Of a DNA stretch of 64,000 nucleotides, positions 24,747 to 33,362 are shown piece by piece (within the stretch, counting starts at the first letter, position 1; every line of letters starts with the position of its first letter). The translations under genes and the position numbers were made by a program. The notes under the pieces were generated by a model, which made no database searches, was not told the origin of the DNA, and was given only the letters and a program-made list of their open reading frames with translations. The DNA is from AP-15 sp963795485 (GTDB taxonomy: Bacteria > Pseudomonadota > Alphaproteobacteria > ATCC43930 > CGMCC-115725): positions 558,001 to 622,000 of the forward strand of contig CAWCIL010000039.1 in NCBI GenBank assembly GCA_963795485.1, in the 5' to 3' direction.

Positions 24747-25444
24747 CGCGGTTGTCCCTCGCAGGCAATACGGGTCAGGGTGGCGCCGATCCGCAGGCTC
24801 GCCTTCACTGTTCCCGACAGGCTACCGGAAACTTTCGACACGCCGCCGGCCCGCTTTCGGTGATCGACCGGGATCTCGAGTATACGCAAGCCAGCGCGGG
24901 CCGCCCGCATCTGCATTTCGAGGTTCCAGCCAAAGGTCATCTCGCGCATGCCGAGCCCCGCCAATACCTCGCGCCGGATCGCGCGAAACGGTCCCATGTC
25001 GGTATAATGCACGCGATAGAGCAGGCGAAGCACCAAGCCGACCGCATGGCCGGCGACGATCTGATGCGCGCTCATGCTGCCGCGCTCGCGCCGGCCGCGG
25101 GTCCGCGAACCGATGACGAAGTCCGATCTCCCCTCGATGATCGGGTCGAGCAAGACCGGGATCAGCTCCGGCGGGTCGCTGCCGTCGCCATCGAGAAATA
25201 CCAGGATGTCGCAGTCGCCCGCCGCCTCGGCGCCGGCGCGGCAGGCCCGGCCATAGCCGCGGCCCTCGATCACGATCCGGGCGCCGGCGGCGCGGGCCCG
25301 CTCGACGGTGCGGTCGGCGCTGCCGCTGTCGACGACGATGATCTCGTCGACGGCCCCGCGCGGAACGGCGCCGAGCACGCCGCCGATCGCCGCCTCCTCG
25401 TCGAGGGTCGGGACGATCAGCGCGACGCGCGGCCGCGCCGCCAT
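24743..25444 (-). CDS. Family 2 glycosyltransferase (dolichyl-phosphate mannose synthase-like)
   Basis: The 233-residue protein has the GT-A start VALIVPTLDEEAAIGGVL, IIVVDSGSADRT, ILVFLDGDGSDPPELIPVL (the metal-binding DGDGS) and a GSR-T-R-G segment, then the DPM-type motif MGPFRAIRREVLAGLGM with the acceptor-site helix. The lack of C-terminal membrane helices suggests a soluble or peripheral enzyme. By family it transfers a sugar from NDP-sugar to a polyprenyl phosphate. It sits one base into the radical SAM gene stop (TGATG) and is followed by the DoxX gene. Confidence 0.8.
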   Translation of the reverse strand: MAARPRVALIVPTLDEEAAIGGVLGAVPRGAVDEIIVVDSGSADRTVERARAAGARIVIEGRGYGRACRAGAEAAGDCDILVFLDGDGSDPPELIPVLLDPIIEGRSDFVIGSRTRGRRERGSMSAHQIVAGHAVGLVLRLLYRVHYTDMGPFRAIRREVLAGLGMREMTFGWNLEMQMRAARAGLRILEIPVDHRKRAGGVSKVSGSLSGTVKASLRIGATLTRIACEGQPR

Positions 25445-26508
25445 CAGAGGCTCCAGCGCAATCCGCAGCCGGCGCAGGCGGGTGCCGGCCGGTCGCTCAA
25501 TAAGGCGCTGCGGAAGGCCTGGTAGCGCTCGCCGTTCCAGATCTCGCGCAGGCTTTGCTGGGTCGCGTCGCCGAGGGTGAAGCCGTCATAGCCGCGCATC
25601 GAAAACGGCGCGATGCAGCACGGAATGGCGCGGCCATGCGCGGTGAAATACATCAGTGTCCAGGGGCGCCGGCACAACGACCACGGCTGCTCGTCATCGT
25701 GCTGCTTCAGGCTGGAGGCGGGATCGGTGGCTCCGGAGGCGTTGAAGCTGATTCCGAGCTCCAGCGCCAGGCCCTCGGCCTCGCGCACGCGCCGGCTCTC
25801 CTCGCCGTCATCATCCGCGAACAGCGCCGACTGTGCCCTCGCCAGCCCCTGGCCCTCGGCGAAGTAAACCAGCCGCTGCAGATAAACCTCGGATATCCCG
25901 AGGTCATGCGCCAGCCGGACGAAATCGCAGAGCTGGTCGATCGTCTCCTTGAGGCCGGTCAGCCACAGCGACACCCTCGGCGTCGCAGTGCCGAGCTCCT
26001 GCTGCAACGCGCGGAAGCCGCGGATATTGCGCAGGATGCGGGCGAACATGTCGCGTCCGCGCACCAGCTTGAACGCCCGCGGCTCGGCGGCGTCGAGCGA
26101 CAGGCGCAGCTCGTCGAGCCCGGCGTCGATCAGCTCGCGCCCCTTGCGCGCGGTCAGCAAAGTGCCGTTGGTGTTGAACAGCACATAGCTGCTGCGGTCC
26201 TTCAGATAGCGGATCATGCGCGGCAAGGCGCGCACCATCATCGGCTCGCCGACGCCGTGCAGCACGACGCGGGCGATGCGCGGAAACTGGTCGACGATGC
26301 TGGTGAACAATTCCCAGCTCATGTCGCCGGGCGGCTCGAGCGCCTCGAAGGTGCGCGGACAAGTCGTGCACAGCAGGTTGCAGCGATTGGTCGTCTCGAG
26401 ATAGAGGCAAACCGGCTCGGCTTCGGCGACCGGGCCACGCAATTCTGCGACGTGGTCGAAATAGCGGCGAGGGTCGGCCGCCGCGGTGCCGCGAGGGGTG
26501 CCGGACAT
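25444..26508 (-). CDS. Radical SAM protein with C-terminal SPASM domain
   Basis: The 354-residue enzyme has the cluster-binding CNLLCTTC at Cys43, Cys47 and Cys50, preceded by LYLETTNRC. A GEPMM segment (HGVGEPMM) marks the SAM-binding GGE-like motif. The C-terminus has SPASM-type cysteines in WSLCRRPWT, RAIPCCIAPF and PACAGCGLRW for an auxiliary Fe-S cluster. Such enzymes modify peptides, sugars or lipids. ATG 26508 was chosen because the upstream part of the frame overlaps the end of the GT87 gene. It lies within an operon of glycosyltransferases, so sugar or lipid chemistry is a reasonable inference. Confidence 0.85.
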   Translation of the reverse strand: MSGTPRGTAAADPRRYFDHVAELRGPVAEAEPVCLYLETTNRCNLLCTTCPRTFEALEPPGDMSWELFTSIVDQFPRIARVVLHGVGEPMMVRALPRMIRYLKDRSSYVLFNTNGTLLTARKGRELIDAGLDELRLSLDAAEPRAFKLVRGRDMFARILRNIRGFRALQQELGTATPRVSLWLTGLKETIDQLCDFVRLAHDLGISEVYLQRLVYFAEGQGLARAQSALFADDDGEESRRVREAEGLALELGISFNASGATDPASSLKQHDDEQPWSLCRRPWTLMYFTAHGRAIPCCIAPFSMRGYDGFTLGDATQQSLREIWNGERYQAFRSALLSDRPAPACAGCGLRWSL

Positions 26509-26510
26509 GC

Positions 26511-27824
26511 TCAACTGCTCCCGAGGGCGCGCTGCCGGCGACGCCACAGGTCGCACAGCGCGAGGACCGCGAACGGCCCGTAGATCACCGATTCCACCAG
26601 CAGCCGATGACTGCTTCGCACCAGCTGCGAGCCGACCGGCACCAGGTAGAGCAGAAAGCACGCATTGGTCAACCACAGCATGGACAGCCACGGGGCGAAG
26701 CAGGCGAAGACGATCAGCCAAGTAAAATACCACGGGTAATGCGGCGACAGCAGAAACATAAACGTGCCGGCCAGCAGCGCCGCACGGGCGACATCAGCGT
26801 CGGCGGCTCGGCGGATAAAGACCACGGCAAGGCCCAGCGCCCCGAGAAGTGCGGCGGCCGCGGCGATGTAAACGAGGGCCGGCAAGTTGACGAAGGGCGG
26901 CAGGGCCTGAAGCAGGCTCCACAGGTAAAAGCCCGGGCCGCCGGAGGCGAAGCCTTCCTCGCTGGCGTATCCCGGCAGAAAGCCCAAAACGCGCCAGCCG
27001 ACGCCGATAAAGGGCAGGTAGCCGAGGACCACTGCACCCGCAAAAGCCACCGGCATGCGCCATTCCCAGCGGCGATAAAGCGCCGGCAGCAGCAATGCCG
27101 GATAGAGCTTGACCAGGGTGGCGCCGGCGAGCGCCAGTCCGGCGAGCCACCCCTTGCCGCGCCGCCGAGCCCACAATGCCAGGACGACAAAAGTGATCAT
27201 CGCCGCGTCGATGTGGCCGCTGCCGGCAAATTCCCAGATCGGCAGCGGATGCCACGCATAGACCAGGATGCGCCCGGAGGGCAGGCTGGCGGCGTCGAGG
27301 AGGCACAGCAGCAGCACGATGGTGATCGCCTCGAAGACCACCATCGCCGCCTTCATTGCAATCAGCGACTGGCTGACTCGGGTCACCAGCAGGAAAATCG
27401 CCTCGGCCGCCGGCGGGTAGATTGTCGGCGCGTAGTTGTTGCGGTTGATGCGCGGGAAGATCTGCGGGTCGCGCAGGCGTTCGAGATGCGGGTCGACCGG
27501 GATATAGCGGTAGGGGTTGATCCCGGCGGCTTCGACCCGGCCGTCCCACACATAGCGATAGATGTCGGTCGAAAGATAAGGCGGGGCGAGCAGAACCGGG
27601 AGGCGCAGCAGCACGGAAGCGGAGAGGATCGTCGCCAACGCGCGCCGCGACCCATGGCCGTTCCAGGCGAGCCCGACCGCCAGCAGATAGATTGCGGCCT
27701 GCGCCAGGACGACTATGACAAAGGCGCCGATATCGTCGCACCGCTGCTGATAAAGGCCGCACAGGGTCAGGCCGAGGAGCACGGCGGCGCAGGCGGTCAG
27801 CGCGCAAAGGCGCAGCCGCGTCAT
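26511..27824 (-). CDS. GT87-like integral membrane glycosyltransferase (polyprenyl-phosphate-mannose dependent)
   Basis: The 437-residue protein has about ten to twelve hydrophobic helices with GT-C features: a first loop PYLSTDIYRYVWDGRVEAAG containing the catalytic Asp, INPYRYIPVDP, and FLLSPHYPWYFTW, a family motif in the later half. GT87 members use polyprenyl-phosphate mannose to build phosphatidylinositol mannosides and other glycolipids. It works in the membrane and could use the product of the GT2 gene two positions downstream. The start overlaps the DUF2064 gene end (ATGA at 27821-27824). Confidence 0.75.
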   Translation of the reverse strand: MTRLRLCALTACAAVLLGLTLCGLYQQRCDDIGAFVIVVLAQAAIYLLAVGLAWNGHGSRRALATILSASVLLRLPVLLAPPYLSTDIYRYVWDGRVEAAGINPYRYIPVDPHLERLRDPQIFPRINRNNYAPTIYPPAAEAIFLLVTRVSQSLIAMKAAMVVFEAITIVLLLCLLDAASLPSGRILVYAWHPLPIWEFAGSGHIDAAMITFVVLALWARRRGKGWLAGLALAGATLVKLYPALLLPALYRRWEWRMPVAFAGAVVLGYLPFIGVGWRVLGFLPGYASEEGFASGGPGFYLWSLLQALPPFVNLPALVYIAAAAALLGALGLAVVFIRRAADADVARAALLAGTFMFLLSPHYPWYFTWLIVFACFAPWLSMLWLTNACFLLYLVPVGSQLVRSSHRLLVESVIYGPFAVLALCDLWRRRQRALGSS

Positions 27825-28622
27825 CCTCGCGCGCGGCCGACCAGCGCCCTGGGCGGGGCAATCCCAATTCCCCGGCCTTCATTTTCAGCAATGAGGCGGC
27901 GCAACAAGGCCGCGGTGTGCGGAGCGGGGTACCGGGTCTCCCGGTTTTGATCGACCGCGTGACCGAGCAGCTCCTCGGCCAGGCGGCGCAGCGAGGCCGG
28001 ATCGTCGACATCGTACCAACTCGGCAACAGCACTGCGTCGAGACCGATCTCGCGGGCGCGGTCGAGGGTCTGCGCCAGGACCCGCTCGGTGCTCCAGTCG
28101 ATCGCCTCGAACAGCCGCCCATGCCGGGTCTTCAGGCCGATGCAATAATAGCCGCCGTCTTCGGCAGGCCCTAGAACGACCCGGTCACCCGGCGCCCGCA
28201 GCGCCCAGGGCGGCCTCGACCAGGATCGAATTCGGCAGGGTCGGGCTGTCCGAGTTGACCAGGCAAACCGAGCCGTAACCCTCGGCCAGCAGATCCTCGG
28301 CCGCATCGGCGAGACTGAAGCCGAGGCCGGGCCGCCGCGACGCCAGCAGCTGGATCGCGTCCGGCACCAGGTCGCGGAACACCGCCTCGGACCCGCGCGG
28401 CGAATACGCGACATGCCCGTGAATCGGCGCCGATTGCGCCGCCAAGATGATGTTTTCGGCGATGTCGCGGATGAAACAGCCGCTCAATGCCGCCGCCTGC
28501 GCCTCGGACAGGGGCGGGACGAGGCGGGTTTTGACATCGCCGATCCGCGGCGCCTTGGCCATCACCGCGATGGCGCAGAAATCGGCAAGATCGCCAGGCG
28601 GCGAGACCCTTCCCCCGCTCAT
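27821..28622 (-). pseudogene. DUF2064/TIGR04282-like glycosyltransferase, frameshifted
   Basis: The N-terminal part reads AIAVMAKAPRIGDVKTRLVP, the start of the DUF2064 nucleotidyl/glycosyltransferase fold, and later VCLVNSDSPTLPNSILVEA, the D-S-P metal/substrate segment. The frame then stops at GAAGAG. In the next frame APGDRVVLGPAEDGGYYCIG follows, the expected second signature. Removing one C of the CCC at 28204-28206 gives L-A-L-R-A-P-G-D and 266 residues. ATG 28622 overlaps the phosphorylase stop as ATGA. TIGR04282 members occur near radical SAM enzymes. The C-terminal 55 residues are an extra basic tail. Confidence 0.7.
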
Positions 28623-29440
28623 CGCCGCGTGCCGACGAGATCGCGCCAGGCCCGCGCTGCGGCGGCGATCACCGCGAGCGACGCTTTGGCGCCATCGGCT
28701 TCGCCTTTCTCGAAATCGCCCGAGACCACGGCCATCTGGTTCGTCACATGGGCGAAGCACAGCACCGGCTTGCCGCGGGCCCGGGCGAAGGCATAGAGCG
28801 CCGCCGCTTCCATCTCGACCGCGAGGATGTCGCGGGCGCGGGCCCGCTCGATCGCCGCTGCGGTTTCGCGAAACGGCGCGTCGGTGGTCCAGGCGGCGCC
28901 GCGATAAACCGGCTCGGCCGACCCCGCCAGCGCCGCAGCCGCGCTCTCGACCAGGACCGGGTTGGCCTCGGCGAATTCGGTCGGCGGCAAATAATGATAG
29001 CTGGTGCCTTCGTCCCTGAGCGCGCGCTCGATCAGCACGAAATAGGGCGGTGGCCCGTGTGCCTTGACCTGCCCGGCCGAGGTCATGCTGATCAAGAAGC
29101 GGCAGCCCGACGCGAACAGCTGCTCGGCGAGCAGGACCGCGAACGAGGCACCGACCGCGCAGCCGATGATGCCGAAATGCTCGGGGCCACAATCGAACTC
29201 GTAAAGATCGGTATGGTAGCAAGCCCAGCCCGGCGAAGCGTGCGCCTGCCCGGTTCTGCGCAATGCGCGCAGGATGTCGCCATCGGGGTCGAGAACGCAG
29301 ATCTCCGGGACATCGAGGCTGGCCAAGCCCTTTTGCCGGCGCGCCTCGCGCAGCAGGTTCGCCGGCTCGAACACCGACGCCGCGGCAAAATCCTTGTCCG
29401 CCAGGATCGGCGGCACGGGTGCGCGGCGGTCGTCGGTCAT
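28619..29440 (-). CDS. Nucleoside phosphorylase (PNP/UDP phosphorylase superfamily)
   Basis: The 273-residue protein shows FGIIGCAVGASFAVLLAEQL, a Gly-rich phosphate-binding region, RFLISMTSAGQV, and the signature VEMEAAALYAF, in which the Glu-Met-Glu contacts ribose, typical of the uridine phosphorylase branch. It would cleave or form an N-ribosidic bond. ATG 29440 has AAGGAT seven bases upstream, so the residues before it are excluded. It heads the six-gene operon, and its place before a DUF2064 transferase and radical SAM enzyme resembles hopanoid hpnG/hpnH logic, but sequence identity to HpnG is not claimed. Confidence 0.78.
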   Translation of the reverse strand: MTDDRRAPVPPILADKDFAAASVFEPANLLREARRQKGLASLDVPEICVLDPDGDILRALRRTGQAHASPGWACYHTDLYEFDCGPEHFGIIGCAVGASFAVLLAEQLFASGCRFLISMTSAGQVKAHGPPPYFVLIERALRDEGTSYHYLPPTEFAEANPVLVESAAAALAGSAEPVYRGAAWTTDAPFRETAAAIERARARDILAVEMEAAALYAFARARGKPVLCFAHVTNQMAVVSGDFEKGEADGAKASLAVIAAAARAWRDLVGTRR

Positions 29441-29563
29441 GTCATCCTTGTTGGCCACAACCCGCGACCCGTCAAGAACCGCGATCGAGAGAAAGCTTGC
29501 TGGCGATCGGCACGCCCGAATTAGAATGCTTGTCCCAAAATCCGCCCTGCGCGACAAGGCCGC

Positions 29564-30028
29564 ATGATCAGCACTCTCGACACCCACGAGCTGGTGAAAG
29601 ACCTGAAGGCGTCCGGCTTTACCGACGCGCAGGCCGAAGCCGTGACCCGTGCGGTAAAGCAGTCGCAGGATTTTTCCGATCTCGTCACCAAATCGGATCT
29701 CGCGCTGCAAACCAGTGAACTACGGAGCGAAATAAACGCGGTGCGTGGTGAAATAAGGGAAGTGCGAGCGGAACTCCGGGAAGAAATCGCCGGCGTTCGT
29801 GCGGAACTCCGTGCCGAGATTGATGGTGTCCGCGTGGAGATTGGCGGCGTTCACGCAGAGATCGGCGGCGTTCGCGCGGAGATCGGCGGCATCCGTGGGG
29901 AACTAGCGGCTCTGGAGCTGCGGCTGATCAAATGGGTTGTCGGCGTGGGCATCGCCGCGACGCTGGCCGTCGGCGGAATGTTCTGGACTGTGGCTCAGGT
30001 GCTGCTGCGGGCGTCGCCGCACCTGTGA
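29564..30028 (+). CDS. DUF1640-type coiled-coil membrane-anchored protein
   Basis: The 154-residue protein opens with STLDTHELVKDLKASGFTDA and QAEAVTRAV, the DUF1640 start, followed by a coiled coil in which the unit G-V-R-A-E-I (or L) G recurs about seven times between residues 50 and 110, reflecting duplicated DNA units. One helix, WVVGVGIAATLAVGGMFWTV, at about residues 125-145, anchors the C-terminus. Relatives include the mitochondrial CCDC90/MCUR1 family. Bacterial function is unknown. It is divergent from the phosphorylase operon. Confidence 0.75.
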   Translation: MISTLDTHELVKDLKASGFTDAQAEAVTRAVKQSQDFSDLVTKSDLALQTSELRSEINAVRGEIREVRAELREEIAGVRAELRAEIDGVRVEIGGVHAEIGGVRAEIGGIRGELAALELRLIKWVVGVGIAATLAVGGMFWTVAQVLLRASPHL

Positions 30029-30052
30029 CCAAGCCTTATGGGGAGGGGTAGC

Positions 30053-31444
30053 ATGTCGCTGAGCCGCGAGTTCGCCCGGTTCGTCGCAGCACTCAAATAT
30101 GACGACTTGCCGCCCGAGATCGTCGACCGGGCCAAGGGCGTCACCCTGGAAGCGCTCTGTTCGGCCCTGGTGGCGCACGACATGCCGGCGAGCCGGCAGG
30201 CCTTGGCGCTGATGCGGGAGGAGGAAGCGGGCGGCGGCGGGGCCGCGACCGTCTTGTGCAACGGCAGCAAATTGACCAAGGCCGGGGCCGCCTTTGTCAA
30301 CACCGAGACGATCTTTGCCGGCGGCAAGTGGGACACCTTTCGCATGCTGACCCATCCCGGCACGGCGATCCTGCCGGCGGCGCTGGCAGCGGCGGAGATC
30401 GCCGGATCTTCGGGCCGGGAGTTTCTGACCGCGGTCGCCGCCGGCTACGAGGTCATGGAGCGGATGGCCGCCGAGTTCATCCCGACGGTCATGTCGCGCG
30501 GCTTTCACGCAGGGCCGGTGTTCGGCATCTTCGGCGCCGCGATCGCCGCGGGCAAGCTCGCCGGCCTCGACGAGAATCAGCTCAACGGCGCCATCGCCCA
30601 ATGCGTCAACCTCGCTGCCGGCAATCTCGAAGGGGCGCGCAGCGGCGGGCGCTCGCTGCGTGAGGGGGGTGCGGTGCGCAACGCCTTTCTCGCCGTGGCG
30701 CTCGCCAAGCACGGGATTCCGGGCGGCGAGACCACGCTCGAAGGCGAGGCCGGGTTTTACCATGCCTATGCCGGCAACAATCGCGGCGAATTGCGTTACA
30801 GCTTTACCGGAGACAACCGGACCGACCTCGCCGGAATCACGCAAGGCCTCGGCCGCGACTGGATTTTTCTCGAAACGCTGTACCGGATCTATTCGACCGC
30901 CGGCTACAACATCGCCCATGTCGAGGTGACGGCGAAACTGTGCGAAGAGCACGGCATCCGCCACCAGGACATCGACCGAATCGAGGCCCTGGTCAACTGG
31001 CTCGAGACCGAATATCCGAGCCCGGCCTTCCCAAGCCGCGGCATCGAGAACCCGCCGCAGATCGGCAGCACGCAGTATTTTGCCGCCTATGGCGCGGTCG
31101 AGCGCGGCTACCCGCTGCTGCGCGGCGATCGGCCAGGTCCAGGCGAGAGCGACCCGCCGGCGGTTCTCGACCTGATGCGGCGTGTGACCCTGATCCCGAC
31201 CGTTCGGCGCACCCTGTTCGGACCGCGGATCACGGTCTTCTTAAAGGACGGCCGGAGCTTCACCAGGGACGGCACCGGCCGCGAATTCATCTGGGATTTC
31301 GAGGGAGAGGTTCGCCGCATCCGCCCGGTCGCCGCCGGGCTCGCCATCCCGGAGACGCAATTCGCCGAGCTGATCGACACCAGCCGCCATCTCGACCGCA
31401 TCGACCGCGCCGACCGGCTGATCGCCCTGACGATCCCCGCCTGA
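30053..31444 (+). CDS. MmgE/PrpD family protein
   Basis: The 463-residue protein has the MmgE/PrpD all-alpha domain, with LxxFVAAL and AKGVTLEALCSAL, then the conserved LTHPGTAILPAALA and AAGYEVMERMA blocks, and a C-terminal small domain with LMRRVTLIPTVRRT. The family contains 2-methylcitrate dehydratase and other (de)hydratases or isomerases of carboxylic acids. Substrate not deducible. ATG 30053 was taken because GGGGAGGGG lies just upstream. A start 15 bases earlier is possible. It converges with the TetR gene. Confidence 0.82.
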   Translation: MSLSREFARFVAALKYDDLPPEIVDRAKGVTLEALCSALVAHDMPASRQALALMREEEAGGGGAATVLCNGSKLTKAGAAFVNTETIFAGGKWDTFRMLTHPGTAILPAALAAAEIAGSSGREFLTAVAAGYEVMERMAAEFIPTVMSRGFHAGPVFGIFGAAIAAGKLAGLDENQLNGAIAQCVNLAAGNLEGARSGGRSLREGGAVRNAFLAVALAKHGIPGGETTLEGEAGFYHAYAGNNRGELRYSFTGDNRTDLAGITQGLGRDWIFLETLYRIYSTAGYNIAHVEVTAKLCEEHGIRHQDIDRIEALVNWLETEYPSPAFPSRGIENPPQIGSTQYFAAYGAVERGYPLLRGDRPGPGESDPPAVLDLMRRVTLIPTVRRTLFGPRITVFLKDGRSFTRDGTGREFIWDFEGEVRRIRPVAAGLAIPETQFAELIDTSRHLDRIDRADRLIALTIPA

Positions 31445-31486
31445 GCATCACCAATCTACAGTCGAGCCGCCGTGGCGGTGCGCCGG

Positions 31487-32137
31487 TTAGGGCGCCGTGC
31501 CGCGACGCCCGAAGGCACGGATGAAGGTGTCAACGGCGGCGGCGACGGCCTCGCCGATGGCGGGCTGGTATGCGTCGGCTTCGAGGCGCAGCAGGTGGCG
31601 CAGCTGGGTTTCGCCACGGACCAGCCCGACGAATTGCTCGGCGGCGAGTTGGGTGTCGGGCACCACCAGCGACCCGGCGGCGCCGGCGCTGTCGATGAAG
31701 GCCTTGATCTGCGCGAGATTGCGCTCGGGTCCGGCACGCCAGAACACCTGGCCCAGCGCCGGGAAGCGCGTGACCTCGCCCAGGATGATGCGGTGCAACG
31801 CGATCGCGTCGGGCGACAGCAGCAATTCGAGAAAGCGCCGGCCGAGCGTCGTCAGCGAGGCGCGAACATCGTCGGGGTCGAGCTCGCCGACCGAGAGGCC
31901 GGCAAAACGGCGCTCGCACTCGCCGCCGATCACCGCACCGAACAGCTCTTCCTTGCCGGCGAAATGGGCATAGACCGTCGCCTTCGACACCCCCGCCTCG
32001 CGCGCGATCGCGTCCATGCTGACGGCGCCGAACCCATTCGCCAGAAAGGCCCGCTTGGCCGCAGCGAGAATGCTCGCGACCTTGCTGCCCGGCGGCGCCT
32101 CGGTGAGCTCGCTCGTTTGCATCGAACTCGTGGCCAT
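31487..32137 (-). CDS. TetR family transcriptional regulator, probably of the adjacent efflux genes
   Basis: The 216-residue protein has an N-terminal helix-turn-helix, SKVASILAAAKRAFLANGFG, then MDAIAREAGVSKATVYAHF and GKEELFGAVI, and a ligand domain with LSPDAIALHRIILGEVTRFP, typical of AefR/TetR_C-type regulators. The start could be ATG 32137 or 32122. Residues before that are a shadow. It faces emrA across 106 bases, with an inverted repeat next to the emrA start, and so probably represses that operon and itself. Confidence 0.85.
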   Translation of the reverse strand: MATSSMQTSELTEAPPGSKVASILAAAKRAFLANGFGAVSMDAIAREAGVSKATVYAHFAGKEELFGAVIGGECERRFAGLSVGELDPDDVRASLTTLGRRFLELLLSPDAIALHRIILGEVTRFPALGQVFWRAGPERNLAQIKAFIDSAGAAGSLVVPDTQLAAEQFVGLVRGETQLRHLLRLEADAYQPAIGEAVAAAVDTFIRAFGRRGTAP

Positions 32138-32177
32138 CACAGCCCGACGCGTCCGACCGGCGAGCCGGTGCGCAGGC

Positions 32178-32206
32178 TTGACAAATTCTACAGAAGCCGT
32201 AATTTT
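32178..32206 (+). promoter_or_regulatory. Candidate promoter of the efflux operon
   Basis: TTGACA at 32178-32183 is a perfect minus-35. AATTTT at 32201-32206 is 17 bases away and is a poor minus-10, with TAATTT one base earlier as an alternative. The operator at 32221 lies just downstream of the predicted start, as expected for repression by TetR. Confidence 0.45.
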
Positions 32207-32220
32207 GGCGCAACAGTGAA

Positions 32221-32238
32221 CTGAACGGTTTAGTTCAG
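32221..32238. promoter_or_regulatory. Inverted repeat, candidate TetR operator
   Basis: CTGAAC and GTTCAG are perfect inverted halves separated by GGTTTA. The element lies five bases before ATG 32244 and overlaps the ribosome-binding region of emrA, where a bound repressor would block transcription. Confidence 0.6.
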
Positions 32239-32243
32239 AGAGG

Positions 32244-33362
32244 ATGCGCAAGAAGATCGTGATCGCCGCCGTGCTGCTGTGCCTGGCGCTCGGCGGCTAC
32301 GGCGGCTGGTATTGGTGGACCGCGCTGCGGTTTCTCAAATCGACCGACGACGCCTATGTCGCCAGCGACGTGTCGGTGATCAGCCCGAAGGTCGAAGGCT
32401 ACATCGAGACCGTGCGGGTGCGCGAGAACCAAGCCGTCAAAAAAGGCGCCGTGCTGTTCGTCATCGACGACAGCGATTTTGCCGCCAAGGTCGCCCAGGC
32501 CCAGGCGGCGACGGCAACCGAGGAGGCCGCGGTCGCGACCTACGCGAGCCGGCTCGATCTGCAGCGGGCGATGATCGCCCAGGCGCAGGCGACCCTCGAT
32601 TCGGCCAATGCCGATCTCACTCGCAACCAGCAGGACTACCAGCGCTACAGCGAGCTGATGGCCAGCGACTTCGCCAGCCGGCAGCGCTTTCAGCAGGCGC
32701 AAGCCGATCTGCGCAAGGCCGAGGCGGAGGCCGCCAAGAGCCGTGCTGCGCTCGCTGCCGCGCAGAGCGAGCAAGGCGTTCTGCGGTCGCAGCGCCAGGA
32801 AGAAGTGGCCCGGCTGCGGCAGGCGCGCGCAAACCTCAGGCTCGCCCAGAACGATCTCGACAACACGATCATCCGCGCCCCGGTGTCCGGCATCGCCGGC
32901 AACCGCGCCGGCCAAATCGGCCAATACGTCAAGCCCGGCACCGAACTCCTGTCCCTGGTGCCGCTGCCGCGGGTCTACGTCACGGCGAATTTCAAGGAGA
33001 CGCAGCTGACCCGAATGCGGCCGGGACAGCTCGCCGAGGTCGCGGTCGACGCCTATCCCGACCACACGCTGGCCGGCCGGATCGACAGCTTCGCCCCGGC
33101 GAGCGGCGCTGAATTCAGCCTGTTGCCGCCCGACAACGCGACCGGCAACTTCACCAAGATCGTGCAGCGCGTGCCGGTGCGCATCGCCTTGCCGAGCGGC
33201 AACCCGCTGGCCCGCCTGCTGCGCCCGGGCCTGTCGGTCGACGGTCACCATCGACACCCGAGAGCAGGGCGAGGCCGTCGCGGCGAGGCCGCCGCGGGCG
33301 ATGGCATCGTCGGAACGGCCGAGGCCAAGCCCGCCGCACCAGACCCGTCTGTCGCGCGATGA
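32244..33362 (+). CDS. HlyD/EmrA family membrane fusion protein
   Basis: The 372-residue periplasmic adaptor has one N-terminal helix (residues 5-24), a barrel-sandwich half DAYVASDVSVISPKVEGYI, a long coiled-coil hairpin at about 75-210 rich in Ala/Gln, and the second lipoyl half RAPVSGIAGNRAGQIGQYV. It links the DHA2 pump to an outer-membrane channel. The tail from residue 333 is in the wrong frame for a while: removing G at 33240 gives L-S-V-T-V-T-I-D-T, and a second, opposite indel before about 33290 must restore the frame that ends in PAAPDPSVAR. The stop overlaps the next ATG as ATGA. The gene is otherwise complete. Confidence 0.82.
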   Translation: MRKKIVIAAVLLCLALGGYGGWYWWTALRFLKSTDDAYVASDVSVISPKVEGYIETVRVRENQAVKKGAVLFVIDDSDFAAKVAQAQAATATEEAAVATYASRLDLQRAMIAQAQATLDSANADLTRNQQDYQRYSELMASDFASRQRFQQAQADLRKAEAEAAKSRAALAAAQSEQGVLRSQRQEEVARLRQARANLRLAQNDLDNTIIRAPVSGIAGNRAGQIGQYVKPGTELLSLVPLPRVYVTANFKETQLTRMRPGQLAEVAVDAYPDHTLAGRIDSFAPASGAEFSLLPPDNATGNFTKIVQRVPVRIALPSGNPLARLLRPGLSVDGHHRHPRAGRGRRGEAAAGDGIVGTAEAKPAAPDPSVAR

